A stretch of DNA of 64,000 nucleotides from Lentisphaeria bacterium (lineage in GTDB: Bacteria > Verrucomicrobiota > Lentisphaeria > Victivallales > Victivallaceae): assembly GCA_018265615.1 (NCBI GenBank), contig JABLYX010000022.1, positions 1 to 64,000 of the forward strand, read 5' to 3'. Positions 51,595-58,779 of this stretch are shown here, one piece after another (positions within the stretch are counted from its first letter, which is position 1; the number at the start of each line of letters is the position of its first letter). The notes under the pieces were generated by a model. The model saw only the letters and a program-made list of their open reading frames with translations, had not been told where the DNA came from and ran no database searches. Both the position numbers and the translations under genes were made by a program.

Positions 51595-52088
51595 CTGCCC
51601 GCCTCCTTCATCGCTTTGATTTTCGCTTCGATCGCCGGAACCATCGCCGGGGGGACGTAACTCCTGAAATCCGCGCCGAGCATCGCGACCTCCTTGACCA
51701 TATGGGAGCTCACAAAGGAGTTCTCCTGAGTCGGGGTCATGAAGATCGTCTCGCACGAGTGGCGCAGACTGCGGTTCATCAGGGCCATCTGGAGTTCATA
51801 TTCGAAGTCGGAGAATGCGCGCAGCCCGCGCAGCACCGCGTGGGCCCTGAACTGTTCGATCGCATCGACGAGCAGCCCGTGGAACATCACGACCTTCACA
51901 TGCGGGATATCTTTGCAGCAGCGTTCGATCAGCTCCCTGCGCTCCTCCATGGTGAACATCGGGGACTTCTGGGAATTGACGGCGATTGCGACGATCACCT
52001 GATCGAACAACAGGCCCGCGCGGACCACCAGATCGAGGTGGCCGTTCGTAAACGGGTCGAAAGAACCGGGATACAATACGGTTTTCAT
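51591..52088 (-). CDS. coaD: Phosphopantetheine adenylyltransferase
   Basis: The protein is 165 aa. The nucleotidyltransferase motif GSFDPFTNGHLD is at residues 8-19, with H18 in the T/HxGH-type site. FSDFEYELQMALMNR (about 95-109) and PTQENSFVSS are the substrate loops. It makes dephospho-CoA in coenzyme A synthesis. The start overlaps no gene; a shared, overlapping promoter pair separates it from ribF. Confidence 0.96.
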   Translation of the reverse strand: MKTVLYPGSFDPFTNGHLDLVVRAGLLFDQVIVAIAVNSQKSPMFTMEERRELIERCCKDIPHVKVVMFHGLLVDAIEQFRAHAVLRGLRAFSDFEYELQMALMNRSLRHSCETIFMTPTQENSFVSSHMVKEVAMLGADFRSYVPPAMVPAIEAKIKAMKEAGR

Positions 52089-52111
52089 CGGAATTTCCTG
52101 TCGTAGAGTTG

Positions 52112-52140
52112 TTGACGAGCGGTTATAGTCAGTGTATCTT
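52112..52140 (+). promoter_or_regulatory. Probable promoter of ribF
   Basis: TTGACG is followed after 17 bp by TATCTT. Its -10 overlaps that of the opposing coaD promoter, so the two may interfere. Confidence 0.5.
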
Positions 52141-52159
52141 AATATACGTTACGATTCAA
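52131..52159 (-). promoter_or_regulatory. Probable promoter of coaD
   Basis: On the minus strand, TTGAAT is followed after 17 bp by TACACT, overlapping the ribF -10 region. Confidence 0.45.
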
Positions 52160-52207
52160 TATTATGCAAGGGGAAGCCGGATTTTACCCTCCGGATTCGA
52201 TCACGAT

Positions 52208-53191
52208 ATGGCGGACAACCTGTTGAAATTCACGGAAGCCGGGCACCTCGGGCTGCCGGGCGAAAGCCGGAAAAAGCGGAAACTCACGCTCGGGATCGGC
52301 GTCTTTGACGGCGTCCATCTCGGCCACCGCCTCATCATGGCCGAGGTGCTGAGCACGGCCGGAGAGACCGGCTCGGTTCCGGCGGCGATGACATTCGACC
52401 CGCATCCGCGGGCGGTGCTCCGCCCGGATGAATCCCCGATGCTGCTGGTTCCGCTCAAAGAGCGCGTGCGGCTGCTGCGGGAGGCGGGCGCGGAGCTGGT
52501 CTGGGTGTTGCCGTTCACGCCGGAATTCGCCCGGCTCAAGCCGGAGCAGTTCCTCGACCGGCTGTTCGGCTGCCCGGAAATCGAGGTTGCCGGAATCTGC
52601 GTCGGGCGGCAGTGGCGGTTCGGCCGCAACGGCGGCGGCGACAGCGCGTTCCTCGAACGGTACGCCGCCGAGCGCGGCATCCGTTTCCACGGCTGCCCGG
52701 AGCTTGAGCTGAACGGGGAAGTCGTGAGCTCGAGCGCGATCCGCCGGGCCGTCTCCTCCGGGAAGCTGGAACGGGCGGCGGAGATGCTCGGCCGCCCCTA
52801 CCGGCTGATCGGCACGGTTGAACGCGGCTATCACGCCGCCAGCGACCGGCTCGACTGCCCGACCGCAAATCTTGCGTTCTCCGCCGGGGTCCTGCCGCCG
52901 GACGGCGTCTATGCGGCAGCCGCCTATCGCAACGGCGAACCGTGCGCCGCGGCGGTCAACATCGGATTCGCCCCGACGTTCGGCTGGGAGCAGGCCAGGC
53001 GGCGCGTCGAGGTGCACCTGCTCGGCTTCTCCGGCAATTTGTACGGCAGCGAACTCGGCGTGGAGTTCCTGCACTACCTGCGCGAAGAGCGCACGTTTCC
53101 GGAGCCGGAAGCGCTGAAAAAGCAAATCGACCGGGATATCGTTCAGATACGCCATTTTTTCGAACAACATTCATCAAACAGGAAAAGGTGA
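52208..53191 (+). CDS. ribF: Bifunctional riboflavin kinase/FAD synthetase
   Basis: The protein is 327 aa. The N-terminal FAD synthetase has GVFDGVHLGHRLIMAE (near residue 31) and the late SSSAIR; the C-terminal riboflavin kinase has LDCPTANLAF near 216 and VNIGFAPTFG. It converts riboflavin to FMN and then FAD. The ATG at 52208 has only a weak ribosome site, and earlier in-frame codons look non-coding. The MerR-like gene follows 8 nt later. Confidence 0.94.
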   Translation: MADNLLKFTEAGHLGLPGESRKKRKLTLGIGVFDGVHLGHRLIMAEVLSTAGETGSVPAAMTFDPHPRAVLRPDESPMLLVPLKERVRLLREAGAELVWVLPFTPEFARLKPEQFLDRLFGCPEIEVAGICVGRQWRFGRNGGGDSAFLERYAAERGIRFHGCPELELNGEVVSSSAIRRAVSSGKLERAAEMLGRPYRLIGTVERGYHAASDRLDCPTANLAFSAGVLPPDGVYAAAAYRNGEPCAAAVNIGFAPTFGWEQARRRVEVHLLGFSGNLYGSELGVEFLHYLREERTFPEPEALKKQIDRDIVQIRHFFEQHSSNRKR

Positions 53192-53199
53192 TTTTCAAT

Positions 53200-54228
53200 A
53201 TGGAGAGCAGAACCTATCTGGCCAGCGACCTGGCAGGGGAACTCGGGCTGCCGCGCAGCACCATCAACGACTGGCTCGTGCGCTACGCCGATTATCTGGA
53301 AGTGGAGACCCGCGGCAAACGCAAGGTCTATTCGGAGAAATCGCTGCGGATCCTGAAGGAGATTTCCGGAATGCGCAACGACGGGAAGAGTTCGTTCGAA
53401 ATCGAACAGCTGCTCGCCTCCCGCTACGGAATCCGCCCGGAAGTCGCCGCGCCGCACACTCCCGAAAACGCGGCGCAGGGAAACGGCGAGACGCTTCCGG
53501 CCCCGGCTCAGGAAAGCGGGCTCCCGGCGCTGCGCCCGGCGTTCGAACAGATGAGCATGCAGATCAACACCGAGTTTCTGAAGCTCGCGAACCGGCTTGA
53601 GGAGGCGGAGAACTACCGCAAACGGCTGGTCCAGCGTATGCGGATCGTCACGGCGGGCATCCTGATCGGAGTCGCGGCACTGATCCTCCTGCTGACGCTC
53701 CTGATGTATCAGGCGTTCAACCGGATCGAACGGAAAAACCGCGAAGCGGCCCAGCAGGTCACGCGCGAATCCGGCGCGAAAATCGACGAAATGACCGTGG
53801 TGCTCGACAAATCGCGCGAAGATTTCAAAGAGAACCTCACCAGGCTCAAGGACGAAATGGGCAAACAGCGCGAGAGCTTCGAAGCACGGATCCGTGAAAT
53901 GGAGAAGGATGCGGCGACCCGCACCGAAGCGCAGGTCATCAAGCTCAAGGAGGAGTTCGCGCAGAAGCAGCAGCAGGAGCTCCGCAGGCTCGTCGACGCA
54001 CATGAGAAAAAACTCAGGGAGGCGCAGGCCGCGAATGCGAAATCGAACGATCTCCGGCAGCAGGCCGAGAGCGAAGCGAAGGCCGCCCAGCAGAAGCTCA
54101 GCCAGGGACAGAAGGAGCTCGACGAGCTGCGCAAGCTCCTTCAGGAGCTCGATGCGAAGAAACTCGAACGTACGGCGGAAAAGAAGCAGCCGGAGCCCCC
54201 TCCCGCAAAGCCGGAGGAAACAAAGTGA
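53200..54228 (+). CDS. MerR-like DNA-binding domain fused to a TM helix and long coiled coil
   Basis: The protein is 342 aa. A MerR-like winged helix (about 5-75; YLASDLAGELGLPRSTINDWL, YSEKSLRILKEISGM) is followed by a Pro-rich linker, one TM helix (about 149-171; VTAGILIGVAALILLLTLLMY) and a long Lys/Glu/Ala coiled coil (about 172-325) with a Pro-rich tail. The HTH resembles Bacillus RacA-like proteins. It is not secreted and looks membrane-tethered, with DNA on one side. It overlaps acpS by 4 bp and follows ribF by 8 bp. It may anchor DNA to the membrane or sense envelope tension. Confidence 0.75.
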   Translation: MESRTYLASDLAGELGLPRSTINDWLVRYADYLEVETRGKRKVYSEKSLRILKEISGMRNDGKSSFEIEQLLASRYGIRPEVAAPHTPENAAQGNGETLPAPAQESGLPALRPAFEQMSMQINTEFLKLANRLEEAENYRKRLVQRMRIVTAGILIGVAALILLLTLLMYQAFNRIERKNREAAQQVTRESGAKIDEMTVVLDKSREDFKENLTRLKDEMGKQRESFEARIREMEKDAATRTEAQVIKLKEEFAQKQQQELRRLVDAHEKKLREAQAANAKSNDLRQQAESEAKAAQQKLSQGQKELDELRKLLQELDAKKLERTAEKKQPEPPPAKPEETK

Positions 54229-54605
54229 TCGCCGGACTCGGCACCGACATCGTCGAAATCGGGCGCATCGAAAAGATGCTCGAGAAGTTCGGCGACTCGT
54301 TCCGGGAACGGATCTGCACCCCGGCCGAACTGGCGGAGGGAAGCCGGCGGAAACACGCCTCGACCTATTATGCCGGGCGCTGGGCCGTCAAAGAGGCCGC
54401 GGCGAAAGCGCTCGGCTGCGGAATCGGGGAGCACTGTAATTTTACGGATGTGGAGCTCGGGAACAACGCCTCCGGGGCGCCGTTCCTGAAGCTGGGCGGA
54501 AGGGCCGCGGAATTCGCGGCGCGGCGCGGCGGCGGGAAGTTCCACGTTTCGCTGAGTCATGAAGCGACTTACGCCACTGCGGTCGTCATCTGGGAGATCA
54601 ACTGA
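54225..54605 (+). CDS. acpS: Holo-[acyl-carrier-protein] synthase
   Basis: The protein is 126 aa. The Mg2+-binding aspartate lies in GTDIVEIGRIEKM (residues 6-18), and WAVKEAAAKALG carries the second metal/CoA-binding motif. It attaches 4'-phosphopantetheine from CoA to ACP. It starts at GTG, overlapping the upstream stop. CoaD, which makes the CoA precursor, is encoded 2 kb away. Confidence 0.95.
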   Translation: MIAGLGTDIVEIGRIEKMLEKFGDSFRERICTPAELAEGSRRKHASTYYAGRWAVKEAAAKALGCGIGEHCNFTDVELGNNASGAPFLKLGGRAAEFAARRGGGKFHVSLSHEATYATAVVIWEIN

Positions 54606-54618
54606 AAAAGCGGGTTTC

Positions 54619-55437
54619 ATGAGGGAAGAGTTCATCTTTTCCGGAGCACCGCCGGCCGATTCGCCGGTTGCGGTCCACCTGGCCGGAAGCAGCTGGTGCG
54701 ACGGCAGCTACTCCATCGGCCGGAGCGATGCGGATCTCTGGGTCGCCGAATTCATCGAATCCGGCACGGGGACGCTGACGGTCGACGGACAGACCTGTCA
54801 TCCCTCCGCCGGGGACCTTTATCTCGTACCGCCGATGAGCCGCCACCATTACTTTTCAAGCGCGGACTCTCCCTGGATCAAGCATTGGGTCAACTTCTCC
54901 GGCCCGCTGATGCCGGAGCTGATCCGGCTGTACCGGCTGGACGGAGTCATCCTCGTCCCGGGCTTCTCGCGCCCCGAGCTTTTCAAAAACGTGCTTCACC
55001 AGCTCCGGCTGCATCCGCAGGAGGCGCACACCCGGATCGGTCCGGAGTTCCTGATGGGGCTCGTCGCCACCATGGCGGCCGATTTGCGGGCGGCGACCCG
55101 CAAGCACCAGCCTTCGCCGGAAGCGGCGGCCCTGCGGGAGTGGCTCGACACGCTGGTGTTCGCGCCGGCGCCGTCGCTGGATGAGATGGCGATGAAAATT
55201 TCCCGCTCGCGCGGACAGACGATCCGTATTTTCAAGGCGGAGTACGGTGAAACGCCGGTCCAGTACCTGATCGGCCGCAAGCTTGAGGCGGCGCGGGTGC
55301 TGCTGCGCGGGTCGCCGGTCGCGATCAAGGAGATCGCGGAACAGCTGCATTTCTCCGACGAATATTACTTCGCGGCGATGTTCAAACGGAAAACGGGAAT
55401 CGCGCCGGGCCGTTACCGGGCGGCAGGTGCAAGTTGA
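54619..55437 (+). CDS. AraC-family transcriptional regulator
   Basis: The protein is 272 aa. A cupin sensor (about 1-165; SGTGTLTVDGQTCHPSAGDLYLVPP) precedes two HTH motifs (about 180-270; the second is VAIKEIAEQLHFSDEYYFAAMFKRKTG). The first HTH (LDEMAMKISRSRGQTIRIFKAEYG) is a diverged one. It begins 13 nt after acpS, unlike cassette regulators, and no GH or pseudopilin is nearby. The target is unknown. Confidence 0.85.
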   Translation: MREEFIFSGAPPADSPVAVHLAGSSWCDGSYSIGRSDADLWVAEFIESGTGTLTVDGQTCHPSAGDLYLVPPMSRHHYFSSADSPWIKHWVNFSGPLMPELIRLYRLDGVILVPGFSRPELFKNVLHQLRLHPQEAHTRIGPEFLMGLVATMAADLRAATRKHQPSPEAAALREWLDTLVFAPAPSLDEMAMKISRSRGQTIRIFKAEYGETPVQYLIGRKLEAARVLLRGSPVAIKEIAEQLHFSDEYYFAAMFKRKTGIAPGRYRAAGAS

Positions 55438-55459
55438 AAACAGAAGTCCGTGCCCGCGC

Positions 55460-55756
55460 CTATTCCTCTTTTTCCAACCGGCGGAGCAGCATCTCGGCGG
55501 GAGTCAGGAACTTCTTCTCCTGATTGCAGGCGCGGCAGCAGACGACGAGGTTGCCTTTCGTGCTTTTCCCGCCGCGCGCGACCGGCACGATGTGGTCGAG
55601 CGTCAACTCTTCCGGCGGAAACTTCCTGCCGCAATAATGGCAGACCCCCTGCCGGAGCAAATTCCGGTAATACGGCGTTTTGCGCAACTCGCGCGCCTTC
55701 GCGCGCTCCTTTTTGATATGCCGCTCGTCGCGGTTGATTTCAACCCAATCATCCAT
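55460..55756 (-). CDS. HNH endonuclease-like protein
   Basis: The protein is 98 aa. The HNH/zinc core is C39-x2-C42, then LTLDHIVP with H55, then GNLVVCCRACNQEKK with C74-x2-C77 and N78. A basic N-terminal helix (about 10-28) could bind DNA. It is compact and lone, as for many bacterial HNH nucleases. It may be a remnant of a mobile element or a repair enzyme; nothing adjacent decides this. Confidence 0.85.
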   Translation of the reverse strand: MDDWVEINRDERHIKKERAKARELRKTPYYRNLLRQGVCHYCGRKFPPEELTLDHIVPVARGGKSTKGNLVVCCRACNQEKKFLTPAEMLLRRLEKEE

Positions 55757-55773
55757 AAAACAACAAATCCACT

Positions 55774-55810
55774 GATAAAAAAGGCGGGACGCCGCTCCGG
55801 GCCTCCCGCC
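55774..55810 (-). terminator. Intrinsic terminator after the response-regulator gene
   Basis: On the minus strand, GGCGGGA pairs with TCCCGCC and is followed by TTTTTTATC. It lies just past the CheY-like stop and before the HNH gene. Confidence 0.8.
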
Positions 55811-55822
55811 GGGAAATCCGCG

Positions 55823-56236
55823 TTATCCCGCGATGCGGCCGGTATCGAGAATCTCGCGGATCGCCCTGGCCACGGTCGGGAGCCGGTGCGGCTTCGGAAG
55901 GAATCCGCACGCTCCCTGCTTGAGCAGGTCGTGGACCTCCGCCTCCGAAACAAATCCGCTCGAAAGCAGGATCTTCGCATTCGGATCGATCGAACGGATT
56001 CGGAAAAAAGTCTGGTGCCCCCCCTGCTTCGGCATGATCATATCAAGCAGGACAAGGTCGATCTGCGACGGATTCGCCTCGTAAATCTCGACGGCGTCAA
56101 GGCCGTTCTCCGCGAGAAGCACGGAGTAGCCGAGCTTCTGCAGCGCCTCGATCAGGAAGTCCCAGATCGTTTCATGGTCGTCGACGATCAGGATCGTCTC
56201 GGTCCCTCCCGGTAAAGAGTTCACTTTTTTATTCAT
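55823..56236 (-). CDS. Single-domain response regulator (CheY-like)
   Basis: The protein is 137 aa: one receiver domain with no output domain. The acidic pocket is D19-D20 in LIVDDHE, the phospho-acceptor is D65 in VLLDMIMPK, and the late lysine lies in GFLPKPH. The switch residue is Ser (LLSSGF) rather than Thr. No kinase gene is adjacent. It probably works by protein contact in a phosphorelay. Confidence 0.9.
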   Translation of the reverse strand: MNKKVNSLPGGTETILIVDDHETIWDFLIEALQKLGYSVLLAENGLDAVEIYEANPSQIDLVLLDMIMPKQGGHQTFFRIRSIDPNAKILLSSGFVSEAEVHDLLKQGACGFLPKPHRLPTVARAIREILDTGRIAG

Positions 56237-56371
56237 TTTTTATCGATTCCCTTACTCGTTCCTGCCGCACAGCCGCAATGGGGGGTTCCCGCGGGCCGGG
56301 CCGCCGGAATTGCGTCCATGCCGTTTTTCAGCGGGCAATTCCGGAAAAATCTTTTTTAATTCCTGCTTCCA

Positions 56372-56399
56372 TTGGCGTTATGGAAAAGTCATGTATATA
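56372..56399 (+). promoter_or_regulatory. Probable promoter of the J-domain gene
   Basis: TTGGCG lies 16 bp from TATATA, or 18 bp from TATATT, before the 56454 start. The remaining 56237-56453 sequence shows nothing recognisable. Confidence 0.4.
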
Positions 56400-56453
56400 T
56401 TATACTCGATTTCCGGATGAATGGCAAGCTTCCGAACCATAAATTGATAAAAA

Positions 56454-57233
56454 ATGGCGCTGACATACTATCAAATCCTTGACGTCGACAGCCGGGCGGG
56501 ATTCGCCGAGCTGAAGCGCGCGTATTACCGGCAGGCGAAACGCTGCCACCCGGACCTGTTCCGGAACGCCCCGGAGAAAACCCGGGAGTTTCAGGCGCTC
56601 GCACTCGCGTTCGACATCCTCTCCGATGCGGAGAAGCGGCGAAAATACGACCGCAGCCTGCTCTCCGACTCGGAGCTGCTACTCCGGGACCGTACCCGCC
56701 CGGAGGAGCCGATGATGGATTCCGAAGCGGACGACATTCTGGAAGAGCTGATCGTCGGCAACCATGCGCCGCCGGAAAGTTCGCTCGCGACCCTGCTGGC
56801 GGACCTTGAAAAAACCGAAATATTCATGACCTACCGCGAAGGCCGCGACCATCTGCGGCACAGCCGGTACGAAAATGCCGAGGACTGTTTCGCGCAGGCG
56901 GTCGGCGCAGCCCCGCAAAACATCGTCTTCCGGATCTGCCTCGCGCGGGCGCTCTCGGCCCGGAAGAAGTACGGCGCGGCCATCCGCCATTACCGCGCCG
57001 CGATCGGAATCGGCCGCAGGCGGGTTCCGTGCCAGCGTCTGGTCCGGATACACCGCGAGCTCGATGAGCTGACGCAAAAACGCATGCCGCTCTTCGGCTG
57101 GCTCCGGCGGCTGTTCCGCGAAGCGCCGGCCCAGCTCGGGCCGGACGACGCGGATGAGATGATCGATGAACTGAACCGATCGCTCACGCGGGCGGCGAGA
57201 AACCTGAAACTGGAGAACCGCGATGACGACTGA
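56454..57233 (+). CDS. DnaJ-domain protein with TPR-like C-terminus
   Basis: The protein is 259 aa. The J-domain (about 1-68; YYQILDVDSRAGFAELKRAYYRQAKRCHPD) has the HPD motif at residues 32-34, so it should stimulate a DnaK. The rest is helical, with a TPR-like YENAEDCFAQAVGAAPQNIVFRICLARALS stretch and a basic C-terminal tail. It lacks the Cys-rich zinc domain of DnaJ and is therefore a type III J-protein. Its stop overlaps the TtcA-like start by 11 bp, suggesting co-expression. Confidence 0.85.
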   Translation: MALTYYQILDVDSRAGFAELKRAYYRQAKRCHPDLFRNAPEKTREFQALALAFDILSDAEKRRKYDRSLLSDSELLLRDRTRPEEPMMDSEADDILEELIVGNHAPPESSLATLLADLEKTEIFMTYREGRDHLRHSRYENAEDCFAQAVGAAPQNIVFRICLARALSARKKYGAAIRHYRAAIGIGRRRVPCQRLVRIHRELDELTQKRMPLFGWLRRLFREAPAQLGPDDADEMIDELNRSLTRAARNLKLENRDDD

Positions 57234-58056
57234 TCCCGCCCGGAGCCCCGCTTTCCGGGAGCTCTGCAAACTCACCGGGCAGGCCGTGGCCCGCTACCGC
57301 ATGATCGGAGAGGGCGACCGGATCCTCGTCGGCCTCTCCGGCGGCAAGGACAGCTTCATGCTGCTGCATGCGCTGCATGCGCTGAAACGCAAAGCACCGG
57401 TCCGGTTCGAACTGATTGCCGCGACCTTCGATCCCGGTTTTCCGGAGTTCCACATCGACATGATCGCAGAATACTGCCGCACACACGGCTGGGAGCATCG
57501 CGTCGTCAGGCTCGACATCGCCGCGATTCTCGAAGAAAAACAATATGACGGCACGCCGTGCGTCCTTTGTTCACGCCTCCGGCGCGGCAGACTCTACGGC
57601 CTCGCTGAACAGGAAGGGTGCGGAAAACTCGCACTCGGCCAGCATTTCGACGACATCGCCGCATCGTTCCTGATGAGCCTCTGCCGCGGCCAGGGGCTGA
57701 GCACGATGGGACCGAACGTCGCGGCGAAGGCAAAGGAGAAAATCCGGATCATCCGCCCCTTCGCGCTCGCCCCGGAATCGCTGATCGTCCGCTGCCGCGA
57801 CGAGCGGGAGCTCCCGCTGGCGGGAAAATGCCGGTACGAGAAACAGCTTGCGGAGGGCGACCGCGCCTACTTCCGCGGGCTCCTCGACGATCTTTCGGAG
57901 CGGATCCCGAATCTGCGCAGCCAGATGCTGCGGTCGCTCGGAAACATCCAGGCCGAATATCTGCTCGACCCCGCGTACCTGGAACTCGAAGCCGGAGGCA
58001 GAACAGAAAAGAAGCCGGATGCAGGGAAAACATCCGGCCCGGGAAAAAGGGAATAG
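57223..58056 (+). CDS. ttcA: tRNA 2-thiocytidine synthetase-like PP-loop protein
   Basis: The protein is 277 aa. The PP-loop SGGKDS is at residues 39-44, with C113-x2-C116 in TPCVLCSRLRRG and a later cysteine in AGKCRYEKQ, matching the three cysteines that hold the [4Fe-4S] cluster of TtcA. GQHFDDIAASFLMSL continues the family fold. It thiolates C32 of tRNAs if it is TtcA; other PP-loop thiolases are possible. It overlaps the J-domain gene by 11 bp. Confidence 0.82.
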   Translation: MTTDPARSPAFRELCKLTGQAVARYRMIGEGDRILVGLSGGKDSFMLLHALHALKRKAPVRFELIAATFDPGFPEFHIDMIAEYCRTHGWEHRVVRLDIAAILEEKQYDGTPCVLCSRLRRGRLYGLAEQEGCGKLALGQHFDDIAASFLMSLCRGQGLSTMGPNVAAKAKEKIRIIRPFALAPESLIVRCRDERELPLAGKCRYEKQLAEGDRAYFRGLLDDLSERIPNLRSQMLRSLGNIQAEYLLDPAYLELEAGGRTEKKPDAGKTSGPGKRE

Positions 58057-58197
58057 GGAAAGAAGTATCCGGAAACTCCGGGAATAGAATTTCCGTCCTT
58101 CTGTTATTCAACATACTGCCGTATCGGAAAGAAATCAAGTCCATTTGATAAAAAAATATCTATATTTTTATACTTTTCCTTTTCCGGCGTGAAAAAG
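58057..58197. other. Intergenic stretch with no feature recognised
   Basis: This is the first part of the 342-bp gap after the TtcA-like gene. It is AT-rich towards its end (TATATTTTTATAC), with a short CCGG/CCGG hairpin (around 58069-58081) lacking a T-run. No ORF or RNA was recognised. The rest of the gap holds a promoter and a structured element, listed separately. Confidence 0.5.
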
Positions 58198-58226
58198 TTG
58201 CCGCTATGGTTCACCGGCGCTATATT
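58198..58226 (+). promoter_or_regulatory. Promoter upstream of the structured element
   Basis: TTGCCG is followed after 17 bp by TATATT. The predicted transcript begins within or just before the 144-bp element and runs into the thioesterase gene. Confidence 0.6.
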
Positions 58227-58227
58227 A

Positions 58228-58371
58228 TACTGTATCGGCAATTGAGATTGCTGTTTTTTTGCAATTGCAGGAGACGGCCAATTGGCTTTGCTTTTTTTGA
58301 GCAAAGAAGCAAGGACGATCGGGCGTTCTTGAAAGCAGTAAAAAACGGTAAGGTTAATTGCCGATGCAGTA
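58228..58371 (+). repeat. 144-bp inverted-repeat element in the thioesterase leader
   Basis: The arms at 58228-58245 and 58354-58371 can form an uninterrupted 18-bp helix (TACTGTATCGGCAATT and AATTGCCGATGCAGTA), with the only two non-Watson-Crick pairs being G-U. After a 5/5 internal loop, a second 9-bp helix follows (CTGTTTTTT, 58251-58259, with AAAAAACGG, 58340-58348). Inside lie hairpins CTTTGCT/AGCAAAG and CAAGGACG/CGTTCTTG (G-U tolerated). TA at both ends could be an IS630/mariner-type target duplication. It is either a non-autonomous mobile element (MITE) or a structured leader RNA. It ends 27 bp before the next start codon. Confidence 0.65.
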
Positions 58372-58398
58372 ATTCAAAAAAATGAGGAGGCCAATACG

Positions 58399-58779
58399 AT
58401 GGAGAGCCGGCAGGAACCGGAACAGATGACCTATCTCGGCGCCCGGCTCGTAAAGATCCTCGACCTCGGCGTCAGCGGAAACCTCTATGGCGGGAGGATG
58501 CTTGAAATCACCGCGGAGCAGGGTGCGGTTCACGCCGCGAAGTGCACAGGAGAAGCGCATCTCGTCGGCTACCGGTTTTCGGAATTCTACCTCACGCGCC
58601 CGGTCAAGGCCGGCGAAATCCTCGATTTCTACGCCGGGATCCCCCGCACCGGGAAAACCAGCATCACCTTTGTCATCGAAGCGCGGGTCGGAAGCGAGCG
58701 CGCGCTCCGCGGCGAATGCACCTATGTCGCCGTCGACTCCGAAGGCAGGAAAAAACCATTGAGGGGAACGGAATCATGA
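58399..58779 (+). CDS. Hot-dog fold acyl-CoA thioesterase
   Basis: The protein is 126 aa. Residues 22-39 (DLGVSGNLYGGRMLEIT) match the N-h-h-GGxxLE part of the YciA/acyl-CoA thioesterase hot-dog family; a Glu stands where YciA has its catalytic Asp. The LTRPVKAGEILDFYAGI and ITFVIEARVGSERALRGECTYVAVD strands follow. It hydrolyses acyl-CoA in these enzymes. The ATG at 58399 follows GGAGG. Its stop overlaps the next gene as ATGA, so the thioesterase is coupled to a phosphoesterase fusion. Confidence 0.82.
   Translation: MESRQEPEQMTYLGARLVKILDLGVSGNLYGGRMLEITAEQGAVHAAKCTGEAHLVGYRFSEFYLTRPVKAGEILDFYAGIPRTGKTSITFVIEARVGSERALRGECTYVAVDSEGRKKPLRGTES

Noticed and set aside
58228..58371. Known riboswitch (guanidine, cyclic di-GMP or cobalamin types)
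   Set aside because: I compared the visible conserved cores of these classes with the element and none matches; only the general structure remains.
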